From Cyrtodaria siliqua (lineage: Eukaryota > Mollusca > Bivalvia > Adapedonta > Hiatellidae), in the NCBI GenBank assembly GCA_037043455.1, contig JAWPHD010006813.1, positions 1 to 64,000 on the forward strand: a DNA stretch of 64,000 nt. Reading direction: 5' to 3'. The notes beneath the pieces are model-generated. The model was not told where the DNA came from and searched no databases. It was given only the letters and a program-made list of their open reading frames with translations. A program made the translations under genes and the position numbers. This document shows positions 39,001-49,705 of this stretch, one piece after another. Numbering within the stretch: the first letter of the stretch is position 1; each line of letters begins with the position of its first letter.

Positions 39001-42000
39001 AATTCTGTGTCTGTTCTCCATGAAACAGTCTTGAACATACCCGTTCTCTTTCAACTGCTTGAATTATGTACCTTTTCTGCTTGACACAGTCTTGAACATA
39101 CTAGTTCTCTCCCAACTGCTTGAATTCTGTGTCTGTTCTCCATGACACAGTCTTGAACATACTCGTTCTCTTCCAACTGCTTGAATTATGTACCTTTTCT
39201 GCTTGACACAGTCTTGAACATACTAGTTCTCTTTCAACTGCTTGAATTATGTACCTTTTCTGCTTGACACAGTCTTGAACATACTAGTTCTCTCCCAACT
39301 GCTTGAATTCTGTGTCTGTTCTCCATGACACAGTCTTGAACATACCCGTTCTCTTTCAACTGCTTGAAGTATGTACCTTTTCTGCTTGACACAGTCTTGA
39401 ACATACTCGTTCTCTTTCAGCTGCCTGAATGCTGTGCCTATTATCCTTGACACAATCTTGAACATACTCGTTCTCTTCCAACTGCTTGAATTATGTGCCT
39501 ATTCTCCTTGACACTGTCTTGAACATACTCGTTCTCTTCCAACTGCTTGCATTATGTGCCTATTCTCATTGACACTGTCTTGAACATACTCGTTCTCTTC
39601 TAACTGCTTGAATTATGTGCCTATTCTCCTTGACACTGTCTTGAACATACTTGTTCTCTTCCAACTGCTTGAATTATGTGCCTATTCTCCTTGACACTGT
39701 CTTGAACATACTCGTTCTCTTCCAAATGCTTGCATTATGTGCCTATTCTCATTGACACTGTCTTTCTCCTTGACACTGTCTTGAACATACTCGTTCTCTT
39801 CCAACTTCTTGAATTATGTGCCTATTTTCATTAACACTGTCTCGAACATACTCGTTCTCTTTCAACTGCTTGAATTATGTGCCTATATTCATTAACACTG
39901 TCTCGAACATACTCGTTCTCTTTCAACTGCTTGACTAATGTACCTATTCTCCTTGACACTGTCTTGAACATACGCGTTCTCTTCCAACTGCTTGAATTAT
40001 GTACCTATATTCATTAACACTGTCTCGAACATACTCGTTCTCTTTCAACTGCTTGAATTATGTGCCTATTCTCCTTGACACTGTCTCGAACATACTCGCT
40101 CTCTTTCAACTGCTTGAATTATGTGCCTATTCTCCTTGACACTGTCTCGAACATACTCGCTCTCTTTCAACTGATTGAATTATGTGCCTATTCTCCTTGA
40201 AACTGTCTTGAACATACTCGTTCTCTTCCAATTCTTTGAATTATGTGTCTGTTGTCCCTGACGCTGTCTTGAACATACTCGTTCTCTTTCAGCTGCTTGG
40301 AGTATGTGCCTTTCCTACTTTACATAACCTTGAACATTATCGTTCTCTTTTAACTGCTTGAATTCTGGGCCCTATCTCCATGACACAACCTTGAACATAC
40401 TCGTTCTCTTCCAACTGCTTGAAGTATGTGCCTATTCTCCTTGACACTGTCTTGAACATACTCGTTCTCTTTCTACTCCTTGAATTATGTGCCTTGTCTG
40501 CTTGACACTGTCTTAAACATACTCGTTTTCTTCCAATTGCTTGAATTGTGTACCTTTTCTGCTTGACACAGTCTTGAACATACTAGTTCTCTCCCAACTG
40601 CTTGAATTCTGTGTCTGTTCTCCATGAAACAGTCTTGAACATACCCGTTCTCTTTCAACTGCTTGAATTATGTACCTTTTCTGCTTGACACAGTCTTGAA
40701 CATACTAGTTCTCTCCCAACTGCTTGAATTCTGTGTCTGTTCTCCATGACACAGTCTTGAACATACTCGTTCTCTTCCAACTGCTTGAATTATGTACTTT
40801 TTCTGCTTGACACAGTCTTGAACATACTAGTTCTCTTTCAACTGCTTGAATTATGTACCTTTTCTGCTTGACACAGTCTTGAACATACTAGTTCTCTCCC
40901 AACTGCTTGAATTCTGTGTCTGTTCTCCATGACACAGTCTTGAACATACCCGTTCTCTTTCAACTGCTTGAAGTATGTACCTTTTCTGCTTGACACAGTC
41001 TTGAACATACTCGTTCTCTTTCAGCTGCCTGAATGCTGTGCCTATTATCCTTGACACAATCTTGAACATACTCGTTCTCTTCCAACTGCTTGAATTATGT
41101 GCCTATTCTCCTTGACACTGTCTTGAACATACTCGTTCTCTTCCAACTGCTTGAATTATGTGCCTATTCTCATTGACACTGTCTTGAACATACTCGTTCT
41201 CTTCTAACTGCTTGAATTATGTGCCTATTCTCCTTGACACTGTCTTGAACATACTTGTTCTCTTCCAACTGCTTGAATTATGTGCCTATTCTCCTTGACA
41301 CTGTCTTGAACATACTCGTTCTCTTCCAAATGCTTGCATTATGTGCCTATTCTCATTGACACTGTCTTTCTCCTTGACACTGTCTTGAACATACTCGTTC
41401 TCTTCCAACTTCTTGAATTATGTGCCTATTTTCATTAACACTGTCTCGAACATACTCGTTCTCTTTCAACTGCTTGAATTATGTGCCTATATTCATTAAC
41501 ACTGTCTCGAACATACTCGTTCTCTTTCAACTGCTTGACTAATGTACCTATTCTCCTTGACACTGTCTTGAACATACGCGTTCTCTTCCAACTGCTTGAA
41601 TTATGTACCTATATTCATTAACACTGTCTCGAACATACTCGTTCTCTTTCAACTGCTTGAATTATGTGCCTATTCTCCTTGACACTGTCTTGAACATACG
41701 CGTTCTCTTCCAACTGCTTGAATTATGTGCCTATTTTCATTAACACTGTCTCGAACATACTCATTCTCTTTCAACTGCTTGAATTATGTGCCTATTCTCC
41801 TTGACACTGTCTCGAACATACTCGCTCTCTTTCAACTGCTTGAATTATGTGCCTATTCTCCTTGACACTGTCTCGAACATACTCGCTCTCTTTCAACTGA
41901 TTAAATTGTGTGCCTATTCTCCTTGAAACTGCCTTGAACATACTCGTTCTCTTCCAATTCTTTGAATTATGTGTCTGTTGTCCCTGACGCTGTCTTGAAC

Positions 42001-43480
42001 ATACTCGTTCTCTTTCAGCTGCTTGGAGTATGTGCCTTTCCTACTTTACATAACCTTGAACATTATCGTTTTCTTTTAACTGCTTGAATTCTGGGCCCTA
42101 TCTCCATGACACAACCTTGAACATACTCGTTCTCTTCCAACTGCTTGAAGTATGTGCCTATTCTCCTTGACACTGTCTTGAACATACTCGTTCTCTTTCT
42201 ACTCCTTGAATTATGTGCCTTGTCTGCTTGACACTGTCTTAAACATACTCGTTTTCTTCCAACTGCTTGAATTGTGTACCTTTTCTGCTTGACACAGTCT
42301 TGAACATACTAGTTCTCTCCCAACTGCTTGAATTCTGTGTCTGTTCTCCATGAAACAGTCTTGAACATACCCGTTCTCTTTCAACTGCTTGAATTATGTA
42401 CCTTTTCTGCTTGACACAGTCTTGAACATACTAGTTCTCTCCCAACTGCTTGAATTCTGTGTCTGTTCTCCATGACACAGTCTTGAACATACTCGTTCTC
42501 TTCCAACTGCTTGAATTATGTACCTTTTCTGCTTGACACAGTCTTGAACATACTAGTTCTTTTTCAACTGCTTGAATTATGTACCTTTTCTGCTTGACAC
42601 AGTCTTGAACATACTAGTTCTCTCCCAACTGCTTGAATTCTGTGTCTGTTCTCCATGACACAGTCTTGAACATACTCGTTCTCTTCCAACTGCTTGAATT
42701 ATGTACCTTTTCTGCTTGACACAGTCTTGAACATACTAGTTCTCTCCCAACTGCTTGAATTCTGTGTCTGTTCTCTATGACACAGTCTTGAACATACTCG
42801 TTCTCTTCCAACTGCTTGAATTATGTACCTTTTCTGCTTGACACACTCTTGAACATACTCGTTTTATTTCAACTGCTTGAATTATTTGCCTATACTCCTT
42901 GACACAACCTTGAACATACTCGTTCTCTTTCAGCTGCTTGAATGCTGTGCCTATTATCCTTGACACAATCTTGAACATACTCGTTGCCTTCCAACTGCTT
43001 GACAGAACCTTGAACATACTCGTGTTCTTTCAGCTGCTGTAATTCTGTGCCATTTCTCCTTGACACATTCTTGAACATACTCGTTCCCTTCCAGCTGCTT
43101 GAATTATGTGCCCTTTCTCCTTGACACAACCTTGAACTTACTCGTTCTCTTTGAGATGCTTGAATTATATGCCATTTCACCTTGACACAACCTTGAACAT
43201 ACTCGTTCCCTTCCAACTGCTTGAATTCTGTGCCTTTTCTCCTTGACACAACCTTGAACATACTCGTTCTCTTTCAGCTGCTTGAATTCTGTGCCTATAC
43301 ACCTTGACTCTGTCTTGAACATGCTCGTTATCTTGAAGCTGCTTGAATTCTGTGCCTTTTCTCCTTGACACAGTCTTGAACATACTTGTTTTGGTTCAAC
43401 TGTGTGAATTCATTCTCTCCTTCATATAACCTTGAACATACTCGTTCTCTTTCAACTGCTTGAATTCTGTTTCTCAAAAA
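30061..43480. repeat. 61-bp satellite, ~220 tandem units, higher-order organised
   Basis: The unit ACATACTCGTTCTCTTCCAA / CTGCTTGAATTATGTGCCTA / TTCTCCTTGACACTGTCTTGA is 61 bp. For example, successive TTCCAACTGC/TTCTAACTGC marks fall at 33001, 33062 and 33123. All units share one orientation. Subtypes include TTAACACTGTCTCGAAC, GCTTGACACAGTCTTGAAC and CTACTTTACATAACCTTGAAC. Edges (30061-30300 and 42840-43480) are the most diverged, as expected of an array homogenised at its core. Shortened units such as CACTGTCTTTCTCCTTGACA recur. Most units have stop codons in two of three minus-strand frames, so the array is not coding. Confidence 0.97.
38629..41958. repeat. Higher-order satellite duplication (1604-bp offset)
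   Basis: The marker TCTTTGAATTATGTGTCTGT starts at 38629, 40233 and 41959. Blocks 38629-40232 and 40233-41958 are near identical apart from two extra 61-bp units in the second (1604 versus 1726 bp). For instance, the 219-bp stretch at 39247-39465 recurs at 40851-41069 with the same translation. This is a recent amplification step. Confidence 0.9.
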
Positions 43481-44620
43481 ATGATATTCCACGTGTGGTT
43501 GCCGGGGTAGAATACAACACTGAAAGTCCCACTAGAGGCAGAGGGGTAGGGCACCCCACCCACCCTCCCCCACCCTCCATGTATTCCTGTTTATTTTTTC
43601 ATTTTTTATCATGCTCATTCATGGTCTTCATCATGACACCGCGTTTGCAAACGTTAAAACGTGGCTTCATCGTAAATGGAGTGTGTACTATAGACTTTGC
43701 AGCTGCTGCAGTTCTGCAGGTTAGAAGGTTCTAAAACATTCTCCATATTTGATCTCGAGGATGAGCCTGGCATGTTCATTCCTTTTAGGCGCCATATAAC
43801 CTTTCATATGTTGGTGCGCCGTAAAACCCAATTCAATTCAAATCTTGAAGTTAATATTTTTAGTTTGTATATGGTGAGTACGAGTGTCTGACCAAAGAAA
43901 ATATTCCAGATTGCCTCGTGGTAGCGATCTGCCCAGTTAGCACACTACGCACGGGGAGATTCATACCCCAGAGTTACAACGTGTTTGTGATCGTCTGTAT
44001 CACTAACGACAGTTGATTACGGTTACTTATAACCCTGTATACTTATGGACTGTATATTAACCAGGAATAATTGTTTTCGTGTAAAGTAAACCGTCTCGTT
44101 TTAAAAGTTTGTATGCGTATATTATGTATACATACTTTTTCCGTGTAACACTTATGTTATAAAAAATTATAATTGTGTCCTGTGTGTTAATAGCCCAAGC
44201 ACAGAAAATCGTCTCTGACTGACAATAATCCGAATTCATTAATTTTTCATATTTATAAACATTTGGTTTTGCATAAAAAGCTGTTTCATGTATTGTTTTC
44301 GTATTTCTTTGAAACAAATGCAATTGAAAAGGTAATGAACTTCATCTCCTGTTTTTAAAAAAGAGAATGTGTGGTGAAAAGGAATTTTATTCCACGGTCG
44401 ACTTCATATCGTACAGTAACATACGTGTAAGTGTCAGGTTGAAATTATTGTAACACGTGTTCTATATTGACATGATATACAGCTTTTGTATTGGTATCAG
44501 TCTATAAATCAGACTATAAATAATAAAATTAGAAAAATTAATAAAATAAAATAATACTCTGAATAAAAGTTATTTTATTTCAAGCGCTGTTTCTCTTCAT
44601 GGCTAAATTAATGTTCAGAT
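43481..44620. other. Non-coding region with SINE-like tail
   Basis: No gene recognised. At about 43780-43850, AGGCGCCATATAACC and GGTGCGCCGTAAAACCCAAT followed by (TTCAA)-like repeats resemble the 3' end of a mollusc-type SINE on the plus strand. Upstream, 43500-43580 is C-rich. Confidence 0.4.
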
Positions 44621-44700
44621 AAAACCATACACAGATAAGACCATACACAGATAAGACCAATACACAGATAAGACCATACACAGATAAGACCATACACGTT
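44621..44700. repeat. ~17-bp minisatellite
   Basis: Five copies of ACCATACACAGATAAG with minor variants. Confidence 0.9.
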
Positions 44701-45049
44701 AACGTTATCAGTGGAGATATTTGCCTCTTTCAGTGCTAAGGAACTTCTATAATAATAGTTAAAAGGTTATAATATTAAGGACTGATGCCAGTCTAAGCTT
44801 TTGCCACTGTTTTTAACAAATTTGACGTTTGGTGTTCGTGTTTACTTTCTACAAACCAAGCTTATGGAATAATGGTTATGGAATAACTAGAAACAAAAGC
44901 ACAATGTATGGTTTTACTGTATTGATTGGATTTTTTTTTTTTTTTTTTAACTTAAACTGTTCTTTTAAAGTTTTTGCACGTCAATAAAATTTCAATCAAT
45001 AAAAAAATGCTTAGCTGTGCCGAGTGTTAGACAGCGACTGTCACAGACC

Positions 45050-45121
45050 TGCCGTGACCAGGATTCGAACCTGGGTTGTCGCGGCCACAACGCGAAGTAC
45101 TAACCACTATACGATCACGGC
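45050..45121 (-). tRNA. tRNA-His (GTG), minus strand
   Basis: Perfect 72-nt cloverleaf identical to 29821-29892, on the opposite strand. The 5' flank (TTCAGCTTAGCGGTGATA) and the 3' tail (GTCTGTGACAGTCGCTGTCT) are shared with the plus-strand copies, then a T-run at about 45001-45007. This copy lies outside the tandem duplication, so the shared module is larger than the tRNA itself. Confidence 0.95.
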
Positions 45122-45194
45122 TATCACCGCTAAGCTGAAGTACGGAGTCGCTAACAGTAAATTTATAAATAGAACAGTTAATTTAAACACAAAC

Positions 45195-45450
45195 AGTATC
45201 GATCGGAACTCTTCGCCAATTTCCGTACTCCCGAGTAACGGAATCCGACCGATCGAAAATCTTCGCCAATTTCCGTACTCTCGGGTGTGGAATCCGACGA
45301 GGCAGTTCCGATTGACAATTGGAATTCTTCGTCAATTTCTGCGAAAGACGGATTCCAGCTATTCGGAACTGCGTCGTCGGATTCCGTCACATTTATCGAG
45401 TAGGGAAATTGGCTAAGAGTTCCGAACGGGATTCCCGAGTGACGGAACTC
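45195..45450. repeat. CG-richer repeated module
   Basis: TCTTCGCCAATTTCCGTACTC occurs at about 45210 and 45260 (50-bp offset), with a third weaker version near 45326. Related words (CGGAATCCGAC, GGAACTC) continue to 45450. Short open frames exist on both strands through lack of stops. No protein recognised. Confidence 0.6.
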
Positions 45451-45720
45451 CTCGATTGGTAAAATTTTCTCACTCGGGCTTTTAATACCGATTACGGATG
45501 ATACCTAGTAGTATGCCCTCCTCTTTTATTGAATGAGGGAGAAGGATACAGGGGCGGGTGCAAATGACGAAGAATTATCATATACTCAGTTGCAAAAGAA
45601 AGTGGACACTGAGTTTTGTTTAGATTTAATTGTAGAAAGTTTTTTTAAAATTAAATTGACAAATTCCAAAATGAATATGCCATGTTTGGTACCAACGTTT
45701 TTATCATTCCATTGTCAATA

Positions 45721-47591
45721 GAGTAATACCGGGTTATATCGGACACCTTCGGGAATTCAATACAAGGATAAACTCGGTTGTTACTAGTGATACGGTTCAA
45801 TTCCAATGTGCTATAATACGAATATGTTTCCCGCAAATGTATTTTAATCGAGTAAACACGCGTTTGAAGTAATAAACCATCGGCTGGGGAATATCGGACA
45901 GTGAGCGGGTTGTATCGGACATCAAAAAAGGGTTCATCGGACATGCATTTTTCAACTAATATGAAGTCATTTAATGTGTTAATAACAAATAAACATGATT
46001 ACCAGTTAGGTAGTAGGTATTTTATTAGTAAATGAGAATTATTGCGTCAGAAATACACAGCCTCCGAAGCTATGAACAAAACATGAATTGCGTATAACAT
46101 GTTCTTATACAGTTACGATAATTTTAAAATGGCGCAAATGCTTAAAGGTACATATTCAGAGGAAAACACTGAAAGGAGCTGTAAATAAACGAGGACATAT
46201 CAGTACTCAGCGGGGATTCGAAAATAGGGACCCTTGAACGAAAAATTAGGTGAAGGTAATGTGTACCTTCATCTTCTTACCACAAAAGTTAGCCCTACGA
46301 CGAGAAAGGAGTAACGTGCTTAAAAACTTTTCTATTAACATACACCTACTCGGAGGCCAGTTGTCTTTAAACAAAACGTAAAAAGAAGATAAGCGCATGT
46401 TGATTTTCTCTGATTTCAGAATTGTAAGGTCATCATCATGGTTCAGTACTTTATAAACTATATTCTTATGAAACAGGTGTGCTGCAAATAATGTTAGTAA
46501 GTGCGGCCCATATAGATGTACAAGCATTTAATGCACAAGGGTAAGTTCTTCCCTTAATACATTTAATAAACACCAAGGCCTAGTCTACCGTGAAATAGAT
46601 TTGCCATATTATTTTGAAGTACATGCCTTTTGAATTTAGTAAATTGTAACTGATTTTCTCATGACGCGGTTACAGTTTACAAAATCTTACTGTCGCTATT
46701 TGTTTTTTGTTTTTTGTGTGCGTTTTTTTTCTTCTACAGCGAAACCGTTGTGTACAATGAATTAGTCCCAGGTTAACACCCACCATTATGTGAATTACCA
46801 GAGGCCCGTGAATTGATGTAATTTAGGGTTTAATTAGAATTAAAGGATAGTACATTTTACTTATTTTAGAAGCGTAGCGGTCTAGTTTTTACAAGTAGCG
46901 ATCGTTGTTATGCACTGCGACATGTGCGATCATGTTTATATGGATCACACGCTGTGACGATCCGTTTCTTATCGTTTCTGGTAAAGTAGCGAGGGAAATG
47001 TTAATATTGTAAATATTATTTAGATCTAGATCTTTATCGCTAATTTATTAGATCTAGACGGATACGGTTATTATTTTCTAGGCAAAAGTACCCGCACATC
47101 TCTATTCAACACTAACATTAATGTCATAGTCTCAGGTAAGATTTCCGTCCGATACAACCCAATGCAAAGTCAAATCGGACACTTGTTTTTTTTTATCTTT
47201 TGATATTTCCCCACTGAAATTGAAAATATTTTGCATTTACATTTCTTTTTTAATTATTAAATAAAGAAAAGAAAACAAATTTAAAAAAAAATCACATTCA
47301 CTATCCTTTATTTTCTAGTTGTGAAACCGATGTTTAAAATTCCCGCGCTTTCTTAGTTTTCAGTCAGATAACGAAAGAGTGATCACTACTACAATCTGGT
47401 CTACAACCAATCAAAACAGTCAATACATTTCGTCACTTGTGCTTACGGATTTGTGTTTATGTAGGACAGAATTGTAAACAGACAGGAATAGCAATGCAGT
47501 TACAGTAGTATTGCGTTTATTAGAGCTATAAATACAGATATTTTGATCTGTCCGAAGAATCCCGGCTGTCCGATATAACCCAATATTACTC
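45721..47591. mobile_element. TA-flanked DNA transposon with ~25-bp TIRs, non-autonomous
   Basis: The left end GAGTAATACCGGGTTATATC / GGACA is the reverse complement of the right end TGTCC / GATATAACCCAATATTACTC, with two mismatches. TA dinucleotides lie on both sides (45719-45720 and 47592-47593), the target duplication expected of Tc1/mariner/pogo-type elements. Sub-terminal TCGGACA motifs recur at about 45895, 45915, 45938 and 47177. The interior (~1.8 kb) has only short frames (the largest, minus strand 46246-46527, is unrecognised), so no transposase is identified. Confidence 0.75.
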
Positions 47592-47593
47592 TA

Positions 47594-49044
47594 TCATGTT
47601 GTCATTTGTTTTTCAATAGGTCGAATCATTAAGGGACTCTCGCTTGATAAACAGGATAGGGTGTAAAGTAAAAATTGTCAAAGTATCCAGTTTCTTTTGC
47701 GGAGTATAGTTTGTGATTCGTTTTGGGTAAAATAATCTCTCTATAATCCTTAATTGAACATTAAATTAAGAATTATGACCTATTAGACTATCGACCATTA
47801 TCTTGCCTGCCGTACACGATCGATAGTTTAATCGATTAAATCCCTTGTTTATCAATACTCAGTCTCTAATCTCAAAGAGTCTGAGATAGGAGAGAAAAGG
47901 GGGAAAAGAAGGGAGATGGGGTGGGGTTGGGGGGGGGGGGTGGGGGGGGGGGTGGAGGAGGGTATATTTGGCTACCAGGGCCTCACATTCACATTGATCA
48001 TCTACAATGCTGCCAAAAAGCCTCGAAAAAACGTTGAGTACGGCTTCTAATACTTCACAACAAACTATAATAGTTTCAATTTTTCAGGCCTCATGTGATT
48101 TCCATCCATTTATATTATACATCACTGCTGTCACAAGACTATTACACAACTGAACACTGCAATAACATGCATGTGCCAACAGTTTATTGCATGATACAGT
48201 ATAGATTCCTATCATTAAGCAGGCATTGCTGCCATGCACTGCCAGCAGCAGACTGTCAATATCACACAATATCACACCACCACAGATGGCAGAAAGCATG
48301 CTCACAAAGTTTCATGGCACAGGGCTGAAAAATATAATAAAAAAATAAGCAGAACATTTTGGGCTCAGAACTGCAGAATTGCAACAATACAATCCATGGT
48401 CGAAATCACAGAGTCTAGACTGGACTTTGAAATAAGAGCTAAACACAGCAAGTGAATATTTGTCCAAGAAAATGAATGTCATAGGTGAAATCCCTGTGTT
48501 AGAATGTAAAAGAAAGACTTTATAAACCGTAAGATTCAACTGCAGAACCATTCTGGTTAATTGAGCTGTATTACAAATATATGTTCAAACAAGAGTGATG
48601 GGGATGGGTGGATGGGTGTGTGGGAGGGGGCGGGGGGGGGGGGAGGGGGGAGAGAAAAGGAAGGCATGCGGGAGAAGACCACCCCTTGACCGTCATGCAT
48701 TTTAATTACAGTTACATTACTTACATTGCGTTTATTTTAATTGCAATCACTATGAAAAGTGAATATCAGGGGCGTTGCTGGCCGATTTTAAGATGGTTGG
48801 CCCAAGCAGAACTTTGAGTACTGCATACCCGACGTTCCTACGGCATGCTCGACGTTGCTAGGGTAATCTGGGGGAAGGAATAAGAAATACTACGGTGCGT
48901 TCTGACGAGTTTGAGGAGACATTTTAGGAAATAAACAGTTTGATTAAATTGTTTGTTTAAATTGTGTTTTATGCTCTTTTTTTCAGCATTGTCAGGCCTA
49001 CGTCGGTCGAGTTTTTTTTGTGGTAGATGCAGACCCCCACCACC
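47594..49044. other. Non-coding region with two G-run clusters
   Basis: G-runs at 47899-47961 and 48605-48655 could form G-quadruplexes on the plus strand. No coding region recognised in the remainder. Short frames around 48084-48551 overlap on both strands and look accidental. Confidence 0.55.
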
Positions 49045-49243
49045 CCACCCTCCCCCATTTGTCCTGGGTAGAACCCGTACTGTATATCCCCCGTCATCCG
49101 TAATAATCGACACTTTCTCGGTTGACAAGTCGATCTCCCAGTGGGTTTCGCAGCGGTGAGAGGCGAGACAGTTTTAGACGCAGCGTCTTTGCTATCCCGA
49201 TGTTCAAGTTCATCGCACTATCCACTGGACCAGCCAACCCCGT
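49045..49243 (-). mobile_element. SINE of the second family
   Basis: On the minus strand: a tRNA-like head GGCTGGTCCAGTGGATAGTG at about 49240, a degraded B box, then CCCACTGGGAGATCGACTTG and GTACGGGTTCTACCCAGGAC. The last two match the body of the SINEs at 7570-7733 and 23772-23936. Confidence 0.6.
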
Positions 49244-49631
49244 GTTATATGGAGAGCAAAACTATGTATATAAGTGAGAATCCAGAGCTTCCGGGGGTGG
49301 GAAGATATTTTCTAAAAACTAAAACTGTTAAAATGAGGTGCATTTCAAAATATCAATTACACAATACATCCACAATACAGTTAAAGTCAAAACAAACAAT
49401 CACGAAACTGCTCTTAAAACTGTATGAAAAAAAAAAGATTAACGAACAACTTTCGACTGAACCAGGCGATCATATCCAGTAGATTTGGAGTAACCTTATA
49501 TGGAAACTGAGAAATGTTTGTATTTAACGGTATGACTGAAAACAAACGCAAATGCATGTTGTGATATAAAGATAGAAGTATAACATTTGTTCAGAATTTT
49601 ATTATTTTGATTAAGAAAATAAAAATATTTG

Positions 49632-49638
49632 CGTCCCT

Positions 49639-49688
<50 letters not shown>

Positions 49689-49705
49689 AATTGCGCCACA
49701 GAGAC
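49632..49705 (-). tRNA. tRNA-Asn (GTT), minus strand
   Basis: Same 74-nt sequence as 698-771 on the opposite strand: GTCTCTG acceptor, anticodon GTT, B box GGTTCAAGCC. A T-rich run follows the 3' end (AAATATTTTTATTTTC on the minus strand). Unlike the tRNA-His copies, its flanks are not shared with the plus-strand genes, so it looks like an ordinary dispersed tRNA gene. Confidence 0.93.

Noticed and set aside
39247..43383. Open frames of 62-123 codons on the minus strand of the satellite
   Set aside because: Each is a run through 61-bp units that happen to lack stops; most units have two stops and the same words appear in shifted frames. Kept only as a low-interest finding.
30061..43480. CRISPR-like array (regular repeats)
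   Set aside because: Repeats are contiguous 61-mers without unique spacers, in eukaryotic DNA with spliceosomal introns nearby; this is a satellite.
45651..45944. 97-codon minus frame with repeated RYNPLTVRYSP-like words
   Set aside because: The words come from the sub-terminal TCGGACA/GGGTT repeats of the TA-flanked transposon and the frame crosses its terminus.
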